Origin: Metallyticus violacea
Taxonomy: Eukaryota; Arthropoda; Insecta; Mantodea; Metallyticidae
NCBI GenBank assembly: GCA_030762175.1
Contig: CM060838.1
Coordinates: 21,820,001-21,884,000, forward strand
Direction of reading: 5' to 3'
Length of the DNA: 64,000 nt
Both the position numbers and the translations under genes were made by a program. Position 1 is the first letter of the stretch, and every line of letters begins with the position of its first letter. The notes beneath the pieces were generated by a model. It had not been told where the DNA came from. It ran no database searches and saw only the letters and a program-made list of their open reading frames with translations. Positions 35,400 to 46,400 of the stretch are shown in pieces.

Positions 35400-36199
35400 T
35401 TACACAGTCTTAGTGATATTGTTATTAATAATTAAAAATATCCATGTCACTAAGCATATTAATAATGTTATTTTATACCAGTAATAAAAAGTATACAAAA
35501 GACAAACAAATATTGCACATAATAGATATATTCGGGTGGTAGCTATTGGCAGTTACAATGTCCATGTTTTAACGACCATTTTACTTATTAATGTTTACGT
35601 TGTGCTTTAGGGAACATCACGGAAAAATCTGTGCACCTGCTTGTATGGAATTATGATTAATATCGGCGAACAGGCAAAGACCTATATTAAAAATATAATG
35701 TTTTCGATATTTCGATATTCCGATACGCCGCATGGTGTTTCAACGGCAATAATGGGAGCTGAAGAACCAGTGATCTGAGAGGAAAATGAATTCTGGAAGT
35801 TTGATGCAGTTTTTATGATCCATAGGCCACATTCTCAAAGAAGAGCTTCAAAGAGACTCAGGGAATAAATTTAAGTGCCTCTAACCTCTAAGCAAAAGAA
35901 TAAGAAGGAAAGGGAATCCGAAGGAGAAATTTATTTAGTGAAGAAATGAAAACAGTGGAATATATGTGGAGTGAAGGGGGAAAGGAAGGAATTTCTGTGT
36001 GCAGCCTACCGCACGTAACTTTTTAAATAATGGATGACCCAAGGGACGGGTCCTGGGGAGCTCCTTAAAGGTCGTAATGCGGAACTGCGTTTTCTTTCTG
36101 ATTCTTGGTCTTTCAGTTGTGGGCGGAAAACGCATGGCACCCCATGAGGAGAATTATTAGTAATAATAATATAACAATAATAAATTATATATTATTGTT
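35400..36199. other. no gene seen
   Basis: AT-rich with short palindromic AT words (GATATTTCGATATTCC near 35706). No exon supported. Confidence 0.35.
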
Positions 36200-36201
36200 A
36201 A

Positions 36202-36234
<33 letters not shown>
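36200..36234. repeat. ATT microsatellite
   Basis: About 11 uninterrupted units. Confidence 0.95.
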
Positions 36235-36360
36235 GAAACTGCATCCGTTATCCTTGCATAACCTGTCAGCAGAGGTCAATGAAACATCCTGCACTTTCTG
36301 TTAGTATCCTTTGTATACGCTTTTCATTTTAAACTCTATTGTACAGATGTTTTGTAGAAT

Positions 36361-36412
36361 ATCGATTGTCCGAACTAATTGGGACCAGCTATAGTTCGGA
36401 TAACCGAACCTA
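36361..36412. mobile_element. Tigger/pogo-like transposon end
   Basis: ATTGTCCGAACTAATTGGGA and AGTTCGGATAACCGAACC form the TCCGA...TCGGATAACCGAA pattern typical of Tigger-type terminal repeats. The partner end is not identified. Confidence 0.5.
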
Positions 36413-38247
36413 GAAATAACACAGAGCATAAAACTAAAGGTTTCTCTAAGGCAATGAAAACATTAAAATTGCTTTCCTGATAACTTTTATTTTTCTCGGA
36501 GTTTTAAGTTTGGAGGCAAATTGTAAAATATTCTTTTATTTCGTTTGATATCAGAGATAATGGATTAAAAAAGGTCTTTAAGTGAAAGAAAAAAATCTTC
36601 AGACAAAAGTGGTTTGGCTTGAAGTACACTGACTGTGTGATATTGTTAATTTTTCACAGATATAGGTGTCAAGGTGATATGAAAGTTAACTTTGTTTATT
36701 AAATGAATTTATATGTTTTATTATTTACTTTTTAATAGTGCGTTAGAAGAACCATGCAAAGGCCCTGCGTTGAAGGTCATTAAAGATAATTCAACAAAAA
36801 TAAATAGAAACTTGTTTACTTTAAAACTAGTTGCCCTATTGTACTGTAAGCCTGTTCATCTGCAACCAATAATTTACAACTAGAATGTAAACAAACACTC
36901 AACTCGCATGTGTCCTTTCTGAAGTTATTCACACGCTCACAATACCATTATGCTGAAGTCGAGAAAGTTTATATGGCTTTCATTTGTGGCCATTGAGGCC
37001 AAATTATGCAGTAGTGTGATTGTATTCTTAAAGTATATTGATTGTGCCATGCCTTTGCGAACGGTCCGCTTACTTTATGATAAGTCCAAATCATTGTCTA
37101 CACAGAATCGATACAACATGTATCAATGGTCATTGAATATATATTTGATATGAATCAGTTACCGGAATGTTTGGTCTGTTCCTTGATGTCGTGGCGGTTA
37201 TAATAATGACCTATTATAGTCAAGAGTTATGTTAGTAAGAGTTTTAAGAACAGAATTTGTTTAAAAGGTCACATTGGGGGTTGTGCGACAGTCTAGAAGA
37301 AGAAAAAGAAGAAGAAGCTATGTGTCAGTAGCAACAGTAGGTGTTGTTTTAAATTTCTATATATACATTACACATATATTTTATGAAGGGTTGTAAACCG
37401 CACATGATTAAATATGTTACATAATATTAAAGAGGAACAAATAAAAATAAGACAATATTAATATTAATTATAAATGAATAACTTTTTGAAAAAAATTAAA
37501 ATATGAAGAACGGTATTTACAAATATATTAATTAAAACATATTACATATTATTTATAATTATACTAGTTATTACGTTCTAACCAGAAAATAAATTGCTGC
37601 TAGCTTCGGCTAGGAAAATGCCATTAGTGTGGTTCTCAAACAGATCTCAGCATGCATTCCTGATCTCGGTTTTCTCCTTATACAAGAATCTTTGCCCCAG
37701 GTTAATTTAATTACATTTGATAGGCTCGAGGAGACTTTCGTGATGTAATATTGATTTTGAAGGTGGATTTAATTGTAATTTTCTAAAGATTGCATGTACA
37801 TGAGATTAATACCAAGAATGACTTTATGGTTTTTATTATTATTATTTTGTAATATAGCTGCTCCCCCTTCTAAAATTTGTTAGGTGAAATTAGTTTGATT
37901 TTACACTCTGTCTCAATTTCCTACTTGTTGATATCTTCTGGCCTTGTTTCAACTTCTTCCATACATGTTTATTATTTTTATTGCTTCGTTGCCATATTGA
38001 ACCCAGGTCAATTTCTCTGAGTCCTCTTTCCACCTCTGCAGTCCAAAATGTTGGTGTTGTATTTTGCATCTGGTGTCTATAGAATTTAGCGCGAAGTGTG
38101 CACTGGTCTTCCTACATTAGTCTAAGCCAGTATTTCACCGTCCTTGTTTTGCTGTTAAGTCTGTGTTAATTGCAACCCACCTCTCTCATGACCCACAATT
38201 TAGAAAGTTCCTTTGAAAAGCTCGAGAACCCTTTTCCATAAATCAAC
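36413..38247. other. no gene supported
   Basis: AT-rich. A GAA-rich run lies at 37299-37317. No exon or repeat copy was recognised; decayed LINE sequence may precede the endonuclease fragment. Confidence 0.35.
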
Positions 38248-38650
38248 ATGAATTTTATTTACATGTTCAGCTCTGACCGGCGTCCGGTTATGCCAATCCC
38301 AGTTTTTTTTATGGATTTAACCGACACCATTACACAAATTCAAGAGTCATATCCACACTCGGGTTTAGTGATAATGGGGGATTTTAATGCCGGAATCGGA
38401 TGCGAAAACGTAACTACAGAACGTGCGGAAAATGACTGTTGGAGAGCTGTGCGATACAGTAAAGAGGCAATAATAAACGCCAACGGGATGGAGTTACTAT
38501 CATTTTGCGACGTCTTTCAGCTGGAAGTTATTAAAGGGAAATATTGATCAGATGCGGCGGGATATTTAAAATGTATAAATTGCAGCCGTGGAAGCACTAT
38601 TGATTATATATTATGCTTACAGAGGACTTCAAAATTGTAAACTGAATGGA
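38248..38650 (+). pseudogene. LINE apurinic-type endonuclease fragment
   Basis: The frame 38248-38547 carries the EEP endonuclease signature HSGLVIMGDFNAGIG, with the GDFN active-site motif, then NANGMELLSFCDVFQLEV and GKY. After a stop the same domain continues as SDAAGYLKCINCSRG and STIDYIL, with the second conserved Asp region. Typical non-LTR ORF2 proteins place this domain before the reverse transcriptase, which is absent here. The internal stop and truncation make it a relic. Confidence 0.82.
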
Positions 38651-39004
38651 ATCGCACCAGTCACCTTAAGGAAAGATATGAAACGTAAAGCCAAACGAAT
38701 TTAGCTTCCAAAATGTCAATTTGCTACACCCCTCAGTTGTATATGCGACAATAGCCGAGATGCCTGATGCCGTTAATCCAGCAAACAGCCTCTCACAGGG
38801 AGAAAAGAACCAGTCAAGCTTTTCCTTAGTGTATAAATGAAAGTTCATGTATTGTAATGTTGTTAAAGGGACACGAAGTCGTTGTGAAGGCGTTTCTTGC
38901 GTGGGAGAATAAACAGACGCGTAAGGTTTAAATGAATCGGAACCGTTTAAAAAGTTAAAGTCCAGTATTAACATTCAGGAAGACAAATGTAAGAAAAGGT
39001 TCTA
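38651..39004. other. no gene seen
   Basis: A 102-codon minus-strand frame (38974-38666) has no domain or splice support. Confidence 0.35.
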
Positions 39005-39235
39005 GCAGCCAATCGGAAACCTGGACTCATAGTAGAGGTTCAGAAACTTCCACCCGTTTTTAGTTTTGTAACCAGTCAGAAGATTGGAGTAAAATAAAAT
39101 TTATAGAAACTTCGATCTGGTCAATTCAGTAACCAATAAGAAGGCTAGGTTCCATAAGCTTCAAAAAACTTCGTTCATTTAAATTTAAAAAGCAACTCAG
39201 CGTGCTAACTGTTGAATTTCAAAATGAGTATAAAG
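39005..39235 (+). promoter_or_regulatory. promoter-like: three ~62-base repeats plus TATA box
   Basis: Three degenerate tandem units each begin with a CCAAT-like box (39009 CCAAT, 39072 CCAGT, 39133 CCAAT) and carry GAAACTTC or AAAACTTC near their ends (39043, 39106, 39165). The spacing is 59-63 bases. A TATA box, GAGTATAAAGAG, lies at 39229-39235. This could drive a cellular gene or be the U3 enhancer of an LTR element. Confidence 0.45.
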
Positions 39236-39357
39236 AGTTGATTTTCGGGGTACTTTTGGTAGACTCGGTTGCAGTTATACGGCAGTAACAAGGCAGTTCA
39301 GTTCGGTTACACCGAGTTAAAGTGCAGTTTTTACAGTTTATCTAGTGTCGCCAAGAC

Positions 39358-40323
39358 ATGAGGCCCCCAGAAAAGCTTAAATTCAGTAGACAAACTAATT
39401 GTGTAAGTGGATAATTTCGCATGAACGGCGACATCGAACAATATAATTAATTGTAAGCGAGTAAACTGTGTATTTTGAACTTATATTCGTTTGTCAAGAA
39501 TAATGAAACCTACCTTGTATATTATCGAAAGACAGAGAATAATACAAACGCTATTAGATGTGATAGAAATAACTGTGGGATCTGAAGAAGATTAACTTAG
39601 GTAGAAGGCCATTCTGTTGGCTAGAATAACACAATGTCAATTTCAAGGCGTTCTTAGTCTTTTAGACTGACGGTGAGACATACATCGTAGAATACCATAG
39701 TAAAAAAATCTGCATTTCAATTAATTCAAAGTGTTCTCTGTAATCCCAATTAGCCTATCCTTCCTCCGCCCCTTGATCTAGGATCTAGAAAAGCTATAAA
39801 ATCCCCTAAGATAGTTACCACGTCCTATTGGAACCGGGAGGGTGACCTTTAGAACGCATCTGATGCACTTCGACGGACCGAGTCTACAAGCGGAGCGATA
39901 CCAGGAGGAAGCTTCAAGACAGCCGACCAACATCAGTGGCCCACACTTCGACACCTTCCTGATAATCCCATAAATCATAATTAGCGAAATTTACAACATC
40001 CAAATAATCAATTAATGGCCCCACCTTTTTACCAAAACCATTCAACCAATTTAATCAATCGCTTCCAGATTTCCCCATTCCCAAGTAACAGTTCAAATGT
40101 AGATGAGACCTGAGTGAACCAAAATCACTCTCAAAAAGACATCTTGCAGGAATCCTCGGGAAATGGTGGCCTCAAAGAAGTAGTAAAAGATAGCATTAAT
40201 CAGACGTTGGTAATAAAACTGAGAGATAGTGCTTCGAACTTGAGTATAGAAAATGTAGTTACTAAAGGAGAAGAGGAGGAGGAGAGGAGGCGGAACTACT
40301 TTGCAACTACTTTTGGATTTCAG
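39358..40323 (+). CDS. possible two-exon gene start downstream of the TATA box
   Basis: About 125 bases past the TATA box, ATG at 39358 opens 15 codons (MRPPEKLKFSRQTNC), ending at a consensus donor TTGT|GTAAGTGG (39402) in phase 0. A phase-0 acceptor ATCTTGCAG|GAATCC starts a stop-free 174-base segment (40150-40323) ending CAG|GTATAC. It is polar with an acidic-basic run (KGEEEEERRRN). A further phase-0 acceptor (TTCTCTCCTCCAG, 40792) leads after 11 codons to a stop. Alternatively, MRPPEKLKF resembles starts of Ty3-type gag proteins, so the first segment may be LTR-element debris. No family recognised for exon 2. Confidence 0.25.
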
Positions 40324-42501
40324 GTATACACATTCTTTAAAATTTATATTATATTCTTTTATGAATTATTAGAATCAAATGAAAATTGCTTGAGAGACGA
40401 GTAATTCATATTTAAAGTATATCACAATTGTATTAGAGAGCCTATCGTCTCATTTTAAAGTGAGGAAATTGTTACGACAGGTATAACTTGTCTTTGTTTA
40501 CGGCATCTGCATATCTTTGCTTCCTTTCTTTCGCTCCGGCAACAGTGCACCTTAGCTCATGTACCTTATTTCTTACGTACTTTAGATCAGCGAATCGTAG
40601 GTCGGGGTAAAAGATACTCAAATTGTGTTAAAGGGAACTGCTGGGATAAGAAAGAGTCGATGTTTTTGTAATGGAGTTTAGCAACTATAAACAGGAAGAG
40701 CTGTTATCACATCCTCTCTTATCCCACTCTCCGCTCTTCCGGTAGCAGAGCGAGTTTGAAATTTATATTCTTTCATGTCTTCTCTCCTCCAGTGTGGCGT
40801 TTTTTCTAAGGAAATCCTTTACTCTTGAAAGTAAATTCGAATTTAATCTTGCTTTCGCATTTCACGTTTACTTTTGTTTCGCGCATATGCCTTTTATAAA
40901 ATCCCATTTATCATGCTCATATTTCACATATTTACATTTATTTAAAATAATTTAAGATTCACATATCTTTAAAATATTTAGGCATTCCTCTAAGATGAGA
41001 TCCTATGTATATTCTTAATTCACTAAGCAAGGCCTTTCACGATCATGTCGCCCGCTTCACGGAGAATCGGACCGTCACAGTGGTACCTTCAGGCGAATCC
41101 ATATTCCCGCTACTGATTCAAATTCTCATGATTTCAATGCAATACAAATAGCACGAATTTACCTGATCTCAAGATCACGTGGCAGCAATTCATGGACCAC
41201 ACTAATCTCATAAGCTTTCAGTTTTAAGAGTTTGGTAGTCGGCCATGCTGAGTTCGTTAAGTTTCTGTTTCCTAAACAATATCTGGAGAATAATGTTTGG
41301 AGCATATTTCTAAATTTTCTTCAACTTCGTCTAAATTTCTCCCCAGGCAGCACATACCGTTTTATCCTTCGCTTCTTATTTAGAAAAGATCCAATTATTC
41401 TTAATATATTTACAAGCTTTCGCGTATTATTTCTATTTAGAGCAGGCAAACCTGAATGTTCTGGGAAAAAATTGCTTTCAAACTTTTTGCAAGAAAAATT
41501 TTTACGTAAAAATCGTACATAAAAGACTTTGTTGTAACATGTACAATAAAGTTGGGGCATTATGAAAACAATAATTAAGAATAATAAGCACTTTATCTGC
41601 ACCACTACGTTGTTCAAACGAACTCTACTGCTGCTGCAGTGAGACTGGAGTTCGTTATTCGAAGGTTGCAACTTGTGCCAAATTGTCTTCTACATCTGGA
41701 TAGTGAGCCAACCAAATGAAGCATGAAATATCCCGTATTAACTTCTGTATAAAATTTGTCTGCAATTTATTATAGTGTTATATATATTAATGCTTATATA
41801 TATTATATATTTTTTCTATCTGTATAAATAAATAAATAACTACATTTTCTACAACATATTAAAACGTTTTAATGCCTAAAATGAATTGATACAAAGGTTA
41901 CATGATAAAATAGAAGACCAATAAATGAAGAGCAGATATAAATAGTCTGAGAATGAAAAAAAAAGTGTTGTACAAGTGTTGTTTTATCTCCTAACTTTTT
42001 ATATTACTAATTACAAACTCTAATTCGTTGCTTGTACATTAAATACCTTTTATAAATAAATACAGTTAGAACAGCGTTGTTAGCAGAAAATGAAGGCACA
42101 AACTTTGAATTCTATGAATCATCCTATGTTGTTTTAAAGTAATATTACCTCAGTTACTACAACCATTCTATACTAATCCAATTTATCCTCCTCTGTCTCT
42201 CATTTTCTTTCTTTCCACAAGAAATACATCCCAAAATCTTAATAAGTAGCTTAAAATAACGACATTTTGCTTTATTTTATAATAACAAAAGTGATTTCTG
42301 ACTGTACATTAGACTCAAGTTTATAAATGCTATTGTTATCGATTGATTATTAATTTTGTATTAGTACTGTTCTGTTTCTTTCCTTTCTTTTGTTTCTGTA
42401 AGGATATCACGCTTATGAAAACTTAAAATACCTGGCGTAGTTTTGGCTACACACTCCTAAAAGCACAGCGTTAAAATAGTTCAAATCTTCCGTGTTGTTA
42501 T
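40324..42501. other. no gene supported
   Basis: AT-rich. It contains a small transposase relic at 41160-41245. Frames at 41232-41522 (plus) and 41671-41321 (minus) lack support. Confidence 0.35.
41160..41245 (-). pseudogene. short transposase-like relic
   Basis: The minus-strand translation gives TKLLKLKAYEISVVHELLPR and then DLEIR. It resembles the stretch before the DDE domain of mariner/DUF4817 transposases (a form like LKPYKVxVVHELxPxDxxxR). It is only about 27 codons and surrounded by stops. Confidence 0.35.
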
Positions 42502-42622
42502 GCTGTGGTCCATGGTTTAATATGCTACCATAGTTCAGTTGCCAGTTGTTCATCTTCCACTGTTGATGCCAACCGCAGAAGTTGGTGAAAGCAATGTAGC
42601 ATATTAAACAATGGACCATTGC
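42502..42622. repeat. inverted repeat, 27-base arms
   Basis: The arms 42502-42528 and 42596-42622 pair at 24 of 27 positions around GGTCCATxGTTTAATATGC. Inside the 67-base loop is a second hairpin, CCAAC...GTTGG. The transcribed form would be a 121-base stem-loop. It could be a mini transposon or a small-RNA precursor; neither is shown. Confidence 0.7.
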
Positions 42623-43020
42623 AAAATGTTAACTGTTTTAACTATAACACGGGCTATGAAAGCCTAAGATAAAGACAGTGTTACGTGAAAAATTATTGAA
42701 GAAATATACCTTTTTAATACAAAGAATTCTTGTAAAACATTGATTTTAAACACTAAAGCACTGCAAGTTTGCATAAGAATGGTATAAAAACATTTTTATT
42801 GCAAGGACAAGAGAATTAACAGACAAAAGAAACCAGGAGGCAAAGTTTTACATTTTGCTCATCCTGCAGATCTTTACAACATCGACTTTAATTCTATACA
42901 ATGTTCCATACTGCAATGTTTAACATTTTTATTTACAATTACGCTATAGGTCAGGGAAATTCCTGAAAAAATTGCTGAGTATTCTTTGGCTAATGTTTGT
43001 GTGTTATTTGTTGTTTTTTA
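42623..43020. other. flank downstream of the tetraspan gene
   Basis: AT-rich. One more minus-strand AATAAA (42800-42795) lies here and may be an alternative 3' end signal of the tetraspan gene. Confidence 0.35.
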
Positions 43021-43023
43021 CTT

Positions 43024-43038
43024 TTTATTGGGTTTATT
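43024..43038 (-). promoter_or_regulatory. two poly(A) signals of the tetraspan gene
   Basis: TTTATT at 43024-43029 and 43033-43038 are AATAAA on the minus strand, about 295-305 bases after the stop codon at 43331. They imply a 3' UTR of roughly 320 bases. Confidence 0.5.
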
Positions 43039-43330
43039 ACAAAAATATACAATCTAAGTTACTTGATTGCAATTTGATGCACCTTGGATAATACATTCAG
43101 CTGGCCATAGTTTGTGTATTAGATATTAAAAATACAAACCTTACTATGCGAGATATTTCTTTACCCATTAATAAGGATCTGCAGAATTTGTTGAGGATTG
43201 CAACTTCTCAACCTACAGCAGTATCATGAAGAAAACTCTCCAAACAGCTGGTCAGCCGCCACAGCTGGTGTGACTTCTTTATAACACATCATGTGTTCCA
43301 AATCAAAAATTTGTGATGGTCCATCGCGGG

Positions 43331-43464
43331 TTATACTGCTATGGCCGAGCCGTTGCGGAATGTATGTTCCCTCATCAGAACGAAGTCTCGATCTACGGCC
43401 AGACGGTTATCTCTTATCTGTTGCCTCAGGCTCATCACCACGAACACGAAGTACAACATCACAG
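43331..43464 (-). CDS. tetraspan gene, last coding exon
   Basis: 134 bases from TCTTTTTCAG|CTGTGATG to TAA (43333-43331). It encodes the rest of span 4 ([11 protein letters not shown]) and the 33-residue charged tail ending SAIAV. The split codon with exon 4 gives Ala. Confidence 0.82.
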
Positions 43465-46400
43465 CTGAAAAAGAAGAGACAAAACATGGAACTGCTCTCT
43501 GAAGCATTCTCGTTAATCTTCTGAGGTTTACAATCGAATAGAGCAAATAGAAGTACTGTGAGAAAAAAATAATGCATTTTTATATAGAACAATGCAGAAT
43601 ATTGCTTTATACTTGCATACTTTCTTACAGCTCTGCAATAATCGATGTGCACAAAGAATTCTAAAGTACCTTCTCCATTCCGTTATTATATATCCAACAT
43701 ATAGGTATATTGATAAGAGCATGATATACAGTGCGTTCATTTTATCTTTATCGACAGTATTTAGTGCAGTTGCATATATCCTGCCCGTCATACGACCGAC
43801 AGAATTGTGCTTAACTCTATCAAAGAAGACGAGGCAGGTGTAATAAAACCTAAACACATTACAGCTCAGCTTCCGAAATGTCGGTTATTTATTTTCTGTG
43901 ATATTATTTTGTAGTTCATGCATTGTTCACGTGTTGACCTTGCCTTTTAAATTGTCCCACAAATTAACATAAGCTGCCAAATTCAGTGCAGTCCTTAAAT
44001 GTCAACACGCGCAGATAGTTACTGCCGACGAAGATTTCATATGCGAGCGTGGAAAGATAAAATGTATGCATTGTATCTAATAAAAGAACATGGGCGGCGG
44101 GGGGTATTGATATTGTCAGCCGATAATTTATATTTTTTCCCGGTTATGTATTATTACAGGTACAATTGAGGTATGTCCAAATTTTGATGGAACTGGAATT
44201 ATAATATAAAATTGTTTAGAAAGTAAGTATATTAGTTTTGTTGAATAGTTGGAGCCTGTGTTTAGTTAAGAGATTTTACGTCTCTGGTGAATTTTTTATT
44301 CATCCCTGTAAGTTATCTAAATAGGAAGATACATTTCCACGGAATTTGCTGAATGTAGGATCCAAATGGAAAGAAGTAATCGCGTTCTGAGATGAAAAGT
44401 ATACAATGTTATGAACGATTCCATCTTTTATTAGTACTAATGTCATATTGATTTCGAACCAGAAATTTAGTGCGAAAATTTTACTAGTTGAGATACATTC
44501 TATTAAAAAGAAGATTTAAAGAAAGATCCATTTTTATAAAAATATAATTTTCGAGTGCAGCGATTTGAAAGTTAACAATAAAAAGTAGACATTAAATAAC
44601 GATAAAAAGAATTTAGAATATTGTATGTGTTTTTTTTACATCTTCTCAAATGACTGCATGTTCCATTCCTATAATAATTAATAATACTACATGCATTGCT
44701 AGCATTTCCTTGTTACCTGTTATCCTTAATACTATTTTTGAACACTGTTTCATTCTTATTCTAACCTAATCATATTTTGAAGATTGCATAAATTGGTTAT
44801 ATATGAATGCTTTTACATTATCATTCTCAGTCACCATATTTCCTATACTATTAGTCAATTTGTGTTAATTTGGAAACTGTGAAAATTTATACTGTTTTCA
44901 AACTTTTAAACTATTTATTATATTTTAAAACAAGTTCACTATTGTCTATTGGCCATCGGCTTGTTACTTTTGCTACATCATTCCGGAATATTTCTCGTTC
45001 TTGTGGACCCAGGTTGTGTGTTTGTGTTTTTTTTTTCGAGATGGTATAAATGCTTTGGGTTATTATTGGTATTGATTAGAAATATAAAACATGAAATTGA
45101 ACAAAGAAAGAAAAAATAATTAAAAGCACATTTAAAATACTTTGGAGAGTGGATTTCATTTTGGATGAAGCTATGCCTAATTTTATTTTATCTTAATATT
45201 ATTTGGACATCTTCCCTAAGTTTCTTACCACAATAGGCTGCGAGTTCCATTAGAAAAAGTGATATCACCACTTTGTCGCCTCTGAAGATAAAAAACAGGT
45301 AGGCTACGAGCCCTCCATACAGTGCCACCACTACCAGAAGGAATATGGTGTATATCGACCAAGCCACGAGAAATTCTGTTTTATTCTGAAAAAATAAAAT
45401 AATAAATGATCGTATTTGAAGGAAAAATATTTGTAAGTCAACCAAAAAACGTTGTAGCTATGAATTAAGTGAAAAAATATTATCGAATCACGTGACAAAG
45501 CATTTTAAAACGCAAACCTTCTATTTTTAAAAGAAGACATTAATTATCCTTTAACATGATTGGAGCTTTAGTGATACATTTGATATTTCCAACAGGGATG
45601 AATTTATTGAGTAACATATCCTTTAATAGGTTCACAAAGCAGTCTTGAAATGCATTTCAGCACAAACCGATATATACACTCTAAACCTCAATGGAAAACA
45701 ATGCCATAACTACATGAAAAATGAAATGAACTTACAGGTTCAAAACTTACATGATGATATGATTGTTATTCTGTGTTTGTTGTAAACTGGGCAGTTTGTA
45801 TCAGATTTTCATTATTTCAATATTAACATTTATTCAGGCAGGAAATACACTAAATACAGAGCGTTCCACTTAAAAAGCAAATAAAGGGAATGGCTTTAAC
45901 GATAAACGTATTTAATTTTATAGTAACTGTTGAATTTTCCTAAAATGTGGAAAGTTCTCGTCAAAGAAACTTGCGGGTTCAATCCCGGCCGATGTTTTTT
46001 TGAGAGAAAAATTCTAAGAAAGTAAGTAAAGCTTCCGTGATGTTGATTTACGGAACGTAAAACGAATAGACCTCTGAGCAAATATTATCGGCCATTTCAC
46101 ACCCTAAATTGAATGGGACGCTGATGACCTGAGATGTTAACGTTCGTAAATAAACGAAATAAACAAATAAAAGTTATAGAAACGCACCAGTTATTCTTCG
46201 TTAATTTTGTACAAGGCATTTGCAACGTAGTGAGTCTTTTGTTTTTATCGTCGGGTTTGATGCGCTGCTTTATTTGAATTTTGTATGCTCACAAACGGAA
46301 CCTTTGTGCACAACATTATGAGACGCATACTGAGAGGAACTTGGCATTGCAAAATAGCTTTTGGAATTGATTTTTTTCGACTTCTTATAAAGCAGGTTCG

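Noticed and set aside
45188..45228. Extension of tetraspan exon 4 to the stop at 45188 as the normal end
   Set aside because: A consensus donor at 45229 joins in phase to a last exon that completes span 4 and adds a tail, giving the usual family length. Kept only as a possible read-through form.
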